A DNA stretch of 27,936 bases from contig NW_014578065.1 of the NCBI RefSeq assembly GCF_000485595.1, positions 83,699 to 111,634 of the forward strand. Reading direction: 5' to 3'. Positions 12,046 through 23,129 of the stretch are shown piece by piece. The notes under the pieces were generated by a model. It was not told the origin of the DNA and ran no database searches. It was given only the letters and a program-made list of their open reading frames with translations. How positions within the stretch are numbered: the first letter of the stretch is position 1; each line of letters begins with the position of its first letter. The DNA is from Priapulus caudatus (lineage: Eukaryota > Priapulida > Priapulimorpha > Priapulimorphida > Priapulidae). The translations under genes and the position numbers were made by a program.

Positions 12046-15000
12046 TCACGACATTGAGACATTTTTCACGCCAGACGTCTGCTTGTGCTTCTTGCTGTCA
12101 AGATGCTGAGCGAAGTGTGACTCCGAGTTCAACATGGTATCGCAGCACGAGCAGTAGAACTTCCCGCTTGGTGTCTTGTACATTGAGAAGCCGCTCTTGT
12201 GTGAGACTTTCGCCTTGGTAGAGGGCGCCACTGGCACGTAGGTTTCGCTTACGACGACGTAAACTGGAAGATCGGCATCTGAAAGCAAGCAGTAAAGGCA
12301 ATGAAAGACGTCCAATATGAAATCTTCTGTCACACAACTATTCCAACACTCCTTCATTATAACTATTAACTACTTTGAGAGCACGTGCGAGTTTTGTTTA
12401 TCCTATTAGGATATTTTCGAATAAAGGTCCGGGACTATTAAAAACACTCAATCCAGCACTTTACATCAGTTATCTGTTAGCTGATATTTTCACTGTAAAA
12501 CAATTATCATGGACCTCACCTTTTTCTTCATCATCCGATTTCTCTGCATTGACCCATCTGCGTTTTAAAAGCCCACTGATGTCGTCCAAGCCATTGACTT
12601 TGGATTTATGCTTAGCTCCATCGATATGGTCCTGAAGCTGTTCCCTTGATATGAGATGCATGTTGCAGAGTGTGCATGTGTATTTGATCGTCCTGTGGAA
12701 AATGACGACAAGTGGCTATACTAAGCTTTAACTAACCTATCCGACTGAGCTACATAACAACGTCCCCTTGAATATTTTTACTAGGTCTGCAAAATTAGGC
12801 CAGTATAGGTGTGTTAATATTTTAATACATGAACGAATGTCTACTATTTGGCACTTTCTTGCTAACACCTGTTTTTAGAATGTTCTATCACAACAATGAT
12901 TAGCTGGAGATGCCTGTCAGTCACACTGGACAGACGGGTCGCTTGGATTATGATCACACAAAAAACAGTTAATAACACAATAATCATGCCACGTCAAAAA
13001 ATTGCATATTATTTACACATTTCAATGTTTTTTCAATCTATTTATTGGTAATGCAGAATCTTTACTATTATAAATGACACATGGAGTATTTTCTCAAGGC
13101 TATAACATGGTCGAAATTCGCTTAAAAAACACTTGCGCATGCCGCAAGTTAGGTTAAACAATTACTTGCGCCAAGAGATTTTTACTTGCACCTACCTCTG
13201 TTGCTCTCTAAACTGGCAGTATTGAAATTCGCTATTTACTAGTGATTGCGCAACACAAGTGATTTTTACCGAACGCAAGCGATGTTTCGTAGTAACCCGC
13301 GGCTGCCGCAAGTCAACAATATGCCAGCTACTTACGTATTTAGAAGTCAGACCCATTTTATTTTGATTTCTGTATGAAAGTGAAGAGTAAATGACTCTGA
13401 ATCAGTGCAGAAAGACACAAAAGACATAGAATAAATAATAAACTAAAACAGGGAGGAAGGGAAGGAGCCCCTACTATAAGTTCACAATGAACATACTTGG
13501 TCATCTGCTTTTTGGATACGACGATGGTTGGAGGTGGATTTACTTTCTGCAACATCTTTTTCTGATGAGGCTTTCCCTGCAAATAGTTATTTTATTAATA
13601 CACCCACGAAGACAGATACCACCACCTCTCTAAATTCATAAATACAATAGCCTAACAAAATTAGCTCACTAAATAAAACACTAAATTTTAAGTCAACAGG
13701 CAGCCAGAAGTAATAAACAAGTTTTAATAAAGATTTAATACAATATATATATATATATATACATATTTAAATTGTTCTTATTGCTATATAATGACAGTAA
13801 TAAAGAAATTTAAGTGAAACATCAACAATCCTTACAGGCTAAAAGATTAATCCCAAACGGTTGCCCATGGTTGCAAGAAATATCTGAAATCTGTTGTCAT
13901 CATTTTGCAAGGTCATAAGTCGTACTAACCCAACACCATACTCACATCGTAATGCTGCCTGGCATGGTATGGGGACGTGAAAACCACACAACACAACTGA
14001 CAGCTCTTTCCCTCCTCAGACGTGAAGAGCTCAGCAAAATTCGGCATGGGCAGGTTCTTCACGGCCTTTTCTTTTTGTCGCTTACCCGCTGCTTGCACCG
14101 CTGCCTCAATCTGCATGGCGACAGTATTAAACGTCATCAACCTAGGAAACCCTTTTGCTGCCACTATTGCATGCACACACATATATACATAATACATGAA
14201 GATAACTGTACAGAATACATATTATAGCAAGAGCTTGTAACAATTAATGACTTCAGTCCACTCATTAAAATATTCGACATGGCTTCATATGGTCAGTACA
14301 GCAGCCTAACTTCTATGGTTCTAATATGTTATAGTTAGTAATTTCATATTTACATATTACGTAAACACAACATGTGAGTCGTTACACTCTCCTTCAATAC
14401 CTTGGTAATTTTTGACTTGGTAGCAACAGTAGTAACTGCATGTGTTTTACAGGAATTGACTAGAGTTTCGTCCACAGCTTTCAGTTTCTTTGCATTGACT
14501 ATATACTGTTTTGCCTTTTTTGAGTGACTTTTCCCTGTGTAGTGGGCAGTGGCCTGTGCTGGTGCATTGCAGCTAACATTGCACAGCTTACAGTATAATG
14601 GTTGGCACATGTCCACTGGCACCTTAACATCGTTGTCCAAAGAATTTTCTATAGATGCATTTCCAGACAACTTGCGCTTTTGCGCCTGACCAGATGGTTC
14701 CGGAATAATGGTTTCACTCTGTGGTGTTGTTGTGCTTCCTGCATCGACCACTTCCTCTTTTCCGGACATGGCCGCTGTATCTGCCACCACCTGCCCAGTG
14801 TCATCAGGAGGCACTGTTACATTGTCGCAGGTCTGCGGATAGACCTGCATGCTCACTACAGGTACATTATTACTAGATGGAACAAAGGTGGGTAAACCAG
14901 ACCTGGTAGCATCCAATGCTATGGAAGACAATGACGGTGTAACTGACTGGGCTACTGGAACCTTTGGCCAGAGATGTCTAAATGGAGGTATATTCGTGGG

Positions 15001-15714
15001 AACAGGTGGGTAAGCTTGTTGCAGCCTTATACAAGAAGCAGTGGTTAAGAGAGTAGCACTGCTCTTAAATGCCTGCTGGCCAGCAGGCCGATATGGCACT
15101 TCATAGAGGCTTGGACTTGGCCCTGGTGGAAGTTGAAAGCCTGTTTTCACCTGGGGGCTGCAAAACTGTGTTGACTGAAACCTCATTCCCAGTGGCCGAT
15201 TCTGAGTTAGGGCTTGGGCTGCAGAAAGTTGTTGATGCTGCATCACTGGCACTCTAGGAAATGTACATGGGTATGTTGCTGTCATTCTTGACCCAAGTGC
15301 TGAAAATTAAATAAAGATATGACTGTTTATACACACATTTCAGCATCCAATAAGCATATATATGTACATGTAAATGTAATCATATCTATTTACCTAACTA
15401 GCATTTAACCAGAAGATATTTTGTTAATGACAAATACATGCATACATATGCAAAAAACGTCTGTCCACACACGTGTGCTTGTGTATGTTTGTGTGGCTGT
15501 GCGCATGCTACCACGTAGCGCTAGTGGTAGCGATACCTGATATTCCATTTCCACCTCCTCCGGCAACTGGAAGTGGCACGCTGAGCGGAGGGGGCGGTGG
15601 AAGAGGGAGATGCGAGATAAAACCAGCTTTGCTGTCACTGTTCATGCCTACACCTATGCCTCGTTGGTGAGCCATCCAAGGATCTCTAGGTCTGCTAGAT
15701 TCTAACGTCCACAT
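12046..15714 (-). CDS. Four-finger U1/matrin-type C2H2 zinc-finger protein (ZNF346/ZNF385/ZMAT-like), six coding exons
   Basis: Minus-strand exons in transcript order are 15714-15537, 15299-14401, 14110-13946, 13576-13497, 12692-12520 and 12278-12046. All junctions are GT-AG, phases are 1, 0, 0, 2 and 1, and they join to 575 residues. Four fingers each fit C-x2-C-x12-H-x5-H exactly: residues 296-318, 396-418 (split by intron 3), 447-469 and 541-563. This spacing is the U1/matrin type used by JAZ/ZNF346, ZNF385 and ZMAT proteins, several of which bind double-stranded RNA, often in the nucleus. Residues 1-295 are low-complexity, rich in Pro/Gln/Ser, with a poly-Pro run near 40-43 and a basic QKRKL patch near 266-271 that could be a nuclear localisation signal. 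The first ATG follows an in-frame TAG six bases upstream, which fixes the start unless a 5' exon joins there. The N-terminal exons may have alternative boundaries. The orthologue cannot be assigned, so no symbol is given. Confidence 0.82.
12693..13496. other. Intron 4 of the zinc-finger gene, with CTTGCG-rich patch
   Basis: This intron separates fingers 2 and 3. Around 13110-13320 the words CTTGCG and CGCAAG recur (ACTTGCGCATGCCGCAAGT near 13130 is nearly self-complementary), and GAAATTCGCT appears twice. This may be a decayed short repeat. No gene is recognised. Confidence 0.4.
13743..13761. repeat. (AT)n microsatellite
   Basis: About 19 bp of uninterrupted AT dinucleotides inside intron 3 of the zinc-finger gene. 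Confidence 0.9.
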
Positions 15715-15884
15715 CACTCTCTAGCCAACAGCTTCGATCTGTGGTCACCGAATCAGCATGCTCTCTAACCTACAAGTACAACAAGTTAGCTCAGGCATTT
15801 ACGCTGTGATGGTGACATCATTAGACTAATAGTAACAGCATAAATGACACGCATGATAGCCAGCATAAATAATACCCCAGGGCT

Positions 15885-15985
15885 CACAAGCCTCACGCAT
15901 TTGGCGTGAGCCTCACGCAATGCAGCACAATCTCACGCTCTCACGCACATTTCTGATAGTGCCCGAAAATCTCACGCAATTGCAA
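15885..15985. repeat. Degenerate CTCACGC(A) repeat cluster
   Basis: CTCACG recurs about six times in 100 bp, with one inverted copy (GGCGTGAG) pairing with a neighbour. It lies about 170 bp upstream of the first coding exon of the minus-strand zinc-finger gene, so it could be in its promoter or 5' exon region. It looks like repeat debris; no known binding site is claimed. Confidence 0.55.
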
Positions 15986-16425
15986 GAATCTAGTTTTTCT
16001 TCGTTGCGTGGAGTGGGTTTAGCCGAACTTTGCCGAAAAATGCAGGAGACGAGGAATGGGAATCTCGACATCTATTACTCGTGGCGCACCCAGCAACTGA
16101 TTTTGCTAATCTGATGTCACGCGTTACTATAAATAGCCTTTCGCAGCGTTGGCCGGGCGCGAAGCCCGCTGGAATCTCAGAAAATCTAGGTGAGTTTAAA
16201 GCAAATTATGACAAATTAAGTACCCCCAAAACGACTGTAAAACGACAAAAACTGCCTTCGGCCTTGATTTTCTGATTCAAAATAAATCTCACTCATTTTT
16301 AAAGCTACCCCTTGAGAGCCCTGAGGCTGATACCCTTGTGGCAGAATGAATTGTGCCCTGGAAAATTTATTGGTCAGGTGACTATCTTGTGCTGGGGGCA
16401 ATTAATGACTGTCAATGTAAAACCT

Positions 16426-16514
16426 AGCTCTAGTAACTATAGCCCGCGTCCGGTTGCCGCTGGCAGGGTATACCAAGCCAGCGGGACCGTATGCGGGCTA
16501 TAGTTACTAGAGCT
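16426..16514. mobile_element. 89-bp hairpin MITE-like element
   Basis: A 22-bp perfect inverted repeat (AGCTCTAGTAACTATAGCCC plus GC on the left, its complement at 16493-16514) encloses a second inverted pair, CCGCTGGC and GCCAGCGG. Nearly the whole element would therefore fold into one hairpin. ATGTAAAAC occurs on both sides (just left, two bases before the arm, and directly after the right arm), a candidate 9-bp target duplication. Duplications of that size fit Mutator-like elements among others, but the superfamily cannot be fixed. Confidence 0.8.
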
Positions 16515-16848
16515 ATGTAAAACTAAAAGTTATACCATGATACACACATCATCATGTATTTGTGTCTGTCAAGGCCACACTTCAACGCTTAGTTAATGTG
16601 TGTACAGAACCTGCTGATGGCATCTGTAAACATAGCTCGGTGATCGTAAAAGCCTAGTATTACTAGTAGTACTGCTATTACTAGCACTTCGCTATTTTAC
16701 TCTTCTTGAAACTTGAAACTTGAGCCTCCAAGGCCTGGCTGTTACTGGCATAATGCTAGACCAATAAATTGTGCACTAAATTTTTTTATATTCTGATGTT
16801 ATTTTAGGGATCAATAGCCTTCCATAAACAAAACCTGTGAATTCTGTT

Positions 16849-17257
16849 GTGCAAAATGCACGACAACCTTTTCAATATTTATGGCCGTGTTACATAGAAA
16901 ATCAAAGAAATACCTAAAGCCGTCGCTTTATTAACATCTTACCTACATTACAAAACACTTGTCTGGCAGTATTGAACCGCACCGGACAGCGTCTCAGCGA
17001 TGATTTCATTGGCCGGTGAGAAATGTCGTTGTGCGGTTCAATGCAAGATTGGAAGTTTTGTGTGTAGCGAAGTTTGCGTGATTTTTATGTTGTGATGTTT
17101 TAATAAAATAAACGTGATTAAAGAGGAGAATACTGCATGATAAGTGTTTTGTGATGTAGGTAAGATCTATGTTAATAAAGCAACTGCTTTAGGTATTTCT
17201 TTGATTTTCTATGTAACACGGCCGTAAATAGTGAAAAGGTTGTCGTGCATTTTGCAC
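16849..17257. mobile_element. 409-bp foldback/MITE-like element with nested hairpins
   Basis: The left arm (16849 to about 16961) and right arm (about 17142-17257) are inverted copies sharing GTGCAAAATGCACGAC, GAAAATCAAAGAAATACCT and TACATAACAC-type words. The tip GTGCAAAATGCAC is itself palindromic. Inside lies a further inverted pair around ATTGAACCGCAC and GTGCGGTTCAAT (about 16971-17043). No coding capacity is seen. I could not identify a clear target-site duplication. Confidence 0.8.
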
Positions 17258-17959
17258 GTCTTATGTTAACACGGCGCACGTAAATTAGCTGAAAAGTTGT
17301 TCTGTAGTTTTTGCTCACGGGACAGTAAATTACAGTGTTTTTGCTATGAAGGTGTACGCCTTGGAGCCCCTGCAACCAATTAACAGTTGCAGATAGTCTT
17401 AAATAACACACTGCAGAGCCAAGTTAGGGCATCAATTTTCATTGGGTACGTCCTATATTACGACATTATCATCGCTCCTACTTCGATCAGTGGAATAAAA
17501 TTTCAATTTCTTTTTTCTTTCGCGGCTTTCTTTCTTGGCTAAGACCCCCTAAATATTTTCGGGCTATCTTTATTTCATTCCAGGGATCCGTTTATTCACT
17601 TGCGCAGGGGGGCGGACTTTATATCGCGAAAACGGAGAGGAAGTTATTAGCTCTTAGCTAAAAACAGAAAAATGCTACAATTAACAAACAGGACGGGATT
17701 CCTCGACACACTTTCGACTCGGTTCTTTGCAGTAACGTAAATTTGCGGTGGACTAACTCTATCACGGCCAGCAGGATTACTCTAGGGGGAGTGGAACAGT
17801 ACCGATCGACGTTGCTCATAGTCAAGCATAAACACGCGCTGTTTTCTTTGAACAATCAGGGAGCCAGGAATGAACCAATCGGAGAGGCAACCACTCGCCG
17901 CAAGGCGCTGAAACTCTACTTCCGCAACATGGACTAATGTGATCGAGACATCCCGAGAA

Positions 17960-18670
17960 AAAATACAACCGAGTTCGCGCGCACCCCCCTGTTGGGACAC
18001 TGGAATTTTCGTGGCCGCCGGCTATAACCCAGCCCATCGTCTCCCTACGCTGACAGGCAATCTTCTCTGCGCCACGCTCCCGCACGGGCCGCGCTCGCAC
18101 TCGCTCCACGCCACTCCGCTGCCGCGTCACGCGGCCCGCCATCTTCGCGTTGCACGCCTGCCATTCTGCCTACAGGCGGCTCTTGCCCAGGAAGCAAAAT
18201 GCGCGCTGATTAGACCCACCAGCAGCTTGAAGCTACGAGCGCTTCGCGAGCTCAGTTGTGCGCGCGCGCTTTGGCTCGCCTCGCTTTCGTCGCAAGCGCG
18301 GAGGCTCGCTGGAGGCTGAAGGTATCTTTCGATTTGTCTAGTACGCACACTACTGCGGTCTTCCTTCGCGGGTAGGAGGTTGTCCTCGGAGGAGGCGCGC
18401 CTGCAAGCGTGTGCGCTTGGTGAAGTGCAGTGGCGCAAACGTCTTTTTTTCGTGGGCGATAGTGTGTCCGTGCCTCGCGTCAGGACCAAGCGCGGGTGGC
18501 TGCAATTTCGCGGCGCGTCTCTCGCATTGCGAGCGATCGCCTTGCAGCCGTTGTGCCGTGCCAGTCTGCGAGGCTGGGTCGTGCTTTTTGACTTCGACGA
18601 TGCCTTGAGCGTGGCGGCGGGCCACGGTGCGGCGCGGTGTGTGTTAGCACGGCATTTGCTTTCTGCCTTC
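17960..18670. other. CpG-dense GC-rich block; no recognised gene
   Basis: CpG is frequent across this stretch (runs such as GCGCGCGCGCTTTGG and GGCGGCGGGCCACGG), unlike the AT-rich flanks. Overlapping open frames exist on both strands (for example 17939-18319 + and 18127-18489 -). They are Arg/Ala-rich as expected from GC-rich DNA and match no family. CTGAAG followed by GTATCT at about 18315 resembles a splice donor. It could be a CpG-island promoter or 5' exon, or GC-rich repeat DNA; the sequence does not decide. Confidence 0.4.
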
Positions 18671-19090
18671 AGCGATGGTTTTAGCTAAATGCACTCCACG
18701 TTAGCGACACAGAATGGTAGAGGGTTTTGCTCATACTTGTGCTTCAGGTGGACTTATGTTGAGGCGTTCAGTCGTCCGGGCAGACAGACGCAAAAACTCT
18801 CGTGCGCGAGGATTTGTTCGACGATTCGCTTACGTCGGATAATTTACGGGTGCATACTTCACATTGCATGTCTGCGCTGACTAGTTGTGAGAAGCTCAAT
18901 TACGTGTGTCGACAGTCTCTCCGAGACAGGCGCGGTGTTGTGCAAGTCGTGGATTTTACTCGGTTTCACTCATATTGCCTCAACAGGCTCTGATATTTAG
19001 TGCCTGTGACGCGGTTCCTTTACCTAGGGCTACTGACGCTAGGGCCGATACAGCGCCGCCCGAGCGCATAGTTACACTTTCCGACGTGCA

Positions 19091-19740
19091 ATGGTCACGA
19101 CGACCCGCGCAGGCCTGAACAGCACACAGCCACGACAACAGGCACACACATCACGACACGACCTAACACACATCCGCGTGTCGCCACACACACACGCACC
19201 GCGCACGCGACCACAACCTAGCCACAACAACGCACACGACCACATCGCCACGCAACGCGACAGAGCACGCACGCCCAGCACAACGCACACACACACAAAC
19301 AGCAGCACACACACAACCGAGCAGCACACACACGACAAGCACCCAATACTAGACGCACGCACGTCCGCTCCAGCACAGCACTACAAACACCTCCTCGCGC
19401 CAGCCACAACAGCAAGCAACTCACACACACACGGACAACAGACCACACACAAAGCAGCACAATGACAACGATACACCAACAGACCCACACGCGACCGCAG
19501 GCGCACAGACTGACACACGACACAACATCGCCACAGGCGCAACGGAAACAGCAACACACGCCCATCCAGCACAAGGCGGACACACACACACGGACACACA
19601 GAAGCGAATTATCGAGCCAACCAGAGAGGCGCAACACACAGCACACACCAACACACAGGCACACAGCATACTTCAGACACGCACACAACTGCCAGCCACG
19701 AGGACCATACAGCGTCACAGAGGAACACACCGACACTCCG
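19091..19740. repeat. T-depleted CA/CACG-rich low-complexity tract
   Basis: About 650 bp made almost wholly of C, A and some G on the plus strand. In 19141-19380 I count only 11 T in 240 bases. It is not a clean (CA)n run, since CACA units are mixed with CACG, CAG, CAA and CCA words. Long open frames on both strands result from the composition and lack any domain. It is probably a decayed or complex CA-type microsatellite. Confidence 0.85.
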
Positions 19741-20825
19741 TAGTGGAGTGTGCACTCTACCAGACTATTGTTCGAAGTCTTTTGCTTTACAACGTTCATA
19801 ATGTCTTAAACTTATACTAATGTGATTTTGAAGCCGTCATACGTGAAGCAAATCAGGGACTATTAGAGAACAGAAAGAAGATACGTCTATAACTGCTGAT
19901 AAGCTAAATGTTAACAATCGAGACTCTAGATCTCACCTTACGTGCTTCATTAAAGACTTACAAAAACGCAAGGTTCTTACAACTCATTTGCCCCACCTCG
20001 CACCAGAGTCTGTGCTACGCGCTGCTCTCTCTCTGCGTTAAACCACCTATTAGCTAGCGCTAAGGCGGGCACGGCGCTAAGCTACAGTTCCACGAAACGA
20101 GGTCTTTCACACTGAGCGTCAGTTTCTTGGCGAGACTAGCACAAAGATCTTCTGTCTTTCGCGCAACAGGGTCGTGCACGTCATTGCCGGGGTAGCGGCT
20201 CCATGGATGTCATAAGAGCGGACACTCTAGACGGCAGACGCAGGAACAAGCAATGCTCTCGATGCGCGGCGTAGGCAGCAAACTTGTCTCATTATTGTTC
20301 TAGGCTCTAATCTGCTTCTCATCTCTAGTGGCATATCGCGGCTAACCATAGGCACGCGCCATACTCTCGACGCATAATACTTGCTTATTCTGTTGCGTAG
20401 ATTTCTCACTGGAGATGTCTCAGCGCGAACGTATATCTGCGTTAAACGCAATAGGTTCACGGGTTCTCGGCAGTCAGCTGCGACCACGGCAAGCGAACGA
20501 AAGATGCGTGCTTACATTTTAGTGATTTTTATAATTTTAATCTCGACGTGATTAGGCTCTGGTGTTTCGGCTAGATCACGAGTAGTGATAGTATATGTTT
20601 GAAATGACTCGACGTAATCACGCTGAGCGCTGTGCTAGAGTGGGATAGTATAATCAGATGGGTGTCGACTATATTTTCGTCTTAAGTTTGCGTGTGCGCA
20701 CCTCGCTTGGTTAGACAGCGGACGATAATACAATCAAAAGGAACCGTGTGCTTGACCACTATAGTTTCAGCTCTGGCCGATGCGGACCCAGGTACGCATG
20801 CATGCAATCAGTTGATGCGCATGCC
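19741..20825. other. Intergenic region; nothing recognised
   Basis: Mixed-composition DNA with short ORFs only, none resembling a known family. I see no RNA gene or clear repeat here. Confidence 0.4.
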
Positions 20826-21195
20826 ATCTCAATACCAGTGTCGCCATGCCATGCCATGGCATCCCATGCACCATCATCTGCGTGACACAGCTACTCGCAT
20901 ATTCCCATGGCGTCTTTCGCTTTTCCTCGGAATCGGGCATTCCTCGCCGATTAGCCATTCATTTATTTCCTCGTGTGAAGCAGCTTCTCTTCTATGGGCA
21001 TATTGCGGTGTGCTGATGCCATGCACTTAAAATATCGCCACTGCCATCCCCATCAGACTCGCGTCACCCATTTCTTGTTATCTTTCGCTTGCTCCCTGTC
21101 GCCAGTGGCCCAGTTGACTTTACTCCAGTTTCATGCTATGTCCCCTCCAGATTCCCATCCATCCCAATTCCCATCCGCATCCCATGCTCCATCGC
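20826..21195. repeat. Scattered CATCCC/CCATGCC satellite-like words
   Basis: GCCATGCCATGCCATGGCAT (near 20848) and a CCATCC/CATCCC cluster (about 21150-21190) are reverse-complement relatives of the GGGATGGCATG minisatellite at 25225-25583. The match is patchy, so this is either an inverted relic of that satellite or independent simple sequence. Confidence 0.4.
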
Positions 21196-21549
21196 TAGTC
21201 GCCCTCCAGTTCGAATCGCTTCACCCTATCCCTTCCAACGCGCTAAGTAAAGAAATTATAAGAAATGTTCCGTGCGGCCGAATGTGCGACCGTGTTAGTT
21301 AACTATCTAGCTGATATGGTTAAGGTTAGGGCTTATGAGTTTAGGGGAACCCGCTCCCAGGGGAGTTAGGAGTAGGCGGTAGAGCGACTCCCCTAGACTC
21401 GTTATCGGGAGTAAGGGATTACGGTCGGACATATTAGATAGTTTAGATATTTGACGTACCAGGGTACGTTCCGCGTTATACCGGACGCGTTACCAGGTAC
21501 TGTTCCGGGCAGGTACCCTGGGGAGACATAGACCCTATCAGACGCCAGT

Positions 21550-22242
21550 GCGAGCTAACAATAATGTACCGCCAACCCAGAGGCTAGGGTTACAAGCCTC
21601 CCTGATCCTTTTGTTGCGGAGGAATGCGAGTGAATTCACTCGGCGCCCGGTTGCTGGTGGTGCCGTTTTCAGGAGCCTAGAACTTCAAACTGTTTATTTC
21701 TCAACCACGACCTTTTTCTTCCGCTATCTGGGAACTTTACTATGTATCGCAAATACTCTTGTATTAAACAATATAACCGTGCTACAAAAAATTCGAAGTG
21801 ACGAGCGGCGAATTATTACTGAGCCGCCATTTCTTGGTTGACCTTGATGACTGTACGCATGTTCCCAATGCGACATAGCGAGATCGGCCAACGCAGCGCC
21901 TCCGAGTTGGTCGATGAATCCAGCCCTTTCAAACCTGAAGTGAGTTGTCACAGGATCAACAGAAATGGCCGCTCAGTAATTATTTCGCGCCTAGTCACTT
22001 CGAATTTTTGTAACAGGTTATTGGTTTAGTTTAATACAGACGTATTGCGATACATAGTTAAGTTCCCAGATAGCCGGAGAAAGGTTCGTGTTGAGATAAA
22101 CCCAGTTTGGAAGTTCTAGGTGTCTGAAAACGCACAGGCAAACCGGTCCCGAGTGATTCACTCGGGCATTCGCTCCGCACAAAAAGATAGGAGGCTTTGA
22201 TAACCCTAGTCTCTTGGGGTTTGGTTTACCATTATTGTATCT
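21550..22242. mobile_element. 693-bp foldback element with perfect 8-bp target duplication
   Basis: The arms (about 21558-21835 and 21965-22235) are inverted copies over nearly their full length. Shared blocks include AACAATAATG, GAGTGAATTCACTCGG against its counterpart, CTAGAACTTC and AATTCGAAGTGAC. The element is flanked exactly by ACGCCAGT at 21542-21549 and 22243-22250. An 8-bp duplication is typical of hAT-superfamily insertions. No transposase is encoded, so it is non-autonomous. Confidence 0.85.
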
Positions 22243-22250
22243 ACGCCAGT

Positions 22251-22834
22251 TGCCAGTGGCGCGTCTGTCTAATTCCAGTTATAAATTATAATGAATCACT
22301 TGAATCGCAGTCTTGTTAAGTCGTAGCTGTCCTATATTCTAATTAACCGAATATCGCTAGACGTTTTTCGAAGTTTGATAAGCTAGAATGTTATTCAGAC
22401 ATACATTGTTGCAGTAACGTAGTCGTTACTTTATATGTGTTTTAAATAGAATATTGCACAAAACTCACGCAAATGAGCCTTATGAACAATCATTATAAAC
22501 ATGTGCACGCTTTTGTTTTTAAAAATGGGGCCTCTATGCCCCGCATGAAAAGGTAGGTCGTGTGATCGCCAGTGATTATCAGAATTTAATTTCTTTTTAA
22601 AATTAGACATTAAGTATGAACAACGGATTAACAAAATAAATCACAGCCGAAAATATAGCATTACCGATTATTTATGATTTAAACAATTAAAGAATTTTAC
22701 ATAGTTCCCAAAGGTGGCCTCTCAGATGCATTGCGCATAGAGAATTCCGCGACCACCACAAACAAGCGTGTTCTCCCCCAAAGCCACGACAGATGACGCT
22801 TCTCGCTCATTGGGCTCAATCTACTCCACAAATC
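22251..22834. other. AT-rich intergenic region; nothing recognised
   Basis: Short ORFs only. No protein family, RNA gene or structured repeat is recognised. Confidence 0.4.
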
Positions 22835-22932
22835 CTGATCAATATCAATATCCTCATCAATATCATCAATATATCACCAATCATCAATCATCAATATATC
22901 ATCAATATCAATATCCGGATCAAATCAATATC
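22835..22932. repeat. ATCAAT/ATCATCAAT simple repeat
   Basis: About 100 bp built of ATCAAT, ATCATCAAT and ATCAATATC units, imperfect and interrupted. The open frame through it is Tyr/Gln/His-rich from composition alone. Confidence 0.85.
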
Positions 22933-23041
22933 CTGAGTGAGCGAAGGGGCACTGCATGCAGTTTGGTTCTCCCCTACAAATTACAATACATTGCCTATAT
23001 ATATAACTACAGGGGAAATTTTATATTAAAGGTGTGAAGGA

Positions 23042-23063
23042 AAGTAAGGTAAGTAAGGTAAGT
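23042..23063. repeat. AAGTAAGGT short tandem repeat
   Basis: Three consecutive copies of a GTAAG/GGTAAGTA-type unit. It superficially resembles stacked splice donors (GTAAGT), but no exon precedes it that I can recognise. Confidence 0.6.
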
Positions 23064-23129
23064 ATTGGATTAATGATGAATAATTTGTGTATGATGATAA
23101 ATACATAACCTATAATTCCTAATAAATTC

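Noticed and set aside
16127-16137. TATAAATAG-like core promoter on the plus strand
   Set aside because: No downstream coding exon is recognised on the plus strand, and such words are common in AT-rich DNA.
17939-18688. Open frames of 91-126 residues on both strands in the CpG-dense block
   Set aside because: GC-rich DNA lacks stop codons in several frames at once. The translations are Arg/Ala/Ser-rich with no domain, and sense and antisense frames are equally open.
19091-19799. Long Thr/His-rich forward and Cys/Val-rich reverse ORFs (up to 193 residues)
   Set aside because: These are products of the CA-rich tract; amino-acid composition follows the repeat and no signal peptide or domain order can be trusted.
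21340-21535. GTACCAGGGTAC-type palindromes and direct repeats as a further mobile element
   Set aside because: The matches are short and scattered, with no consistent ends or target duplication.
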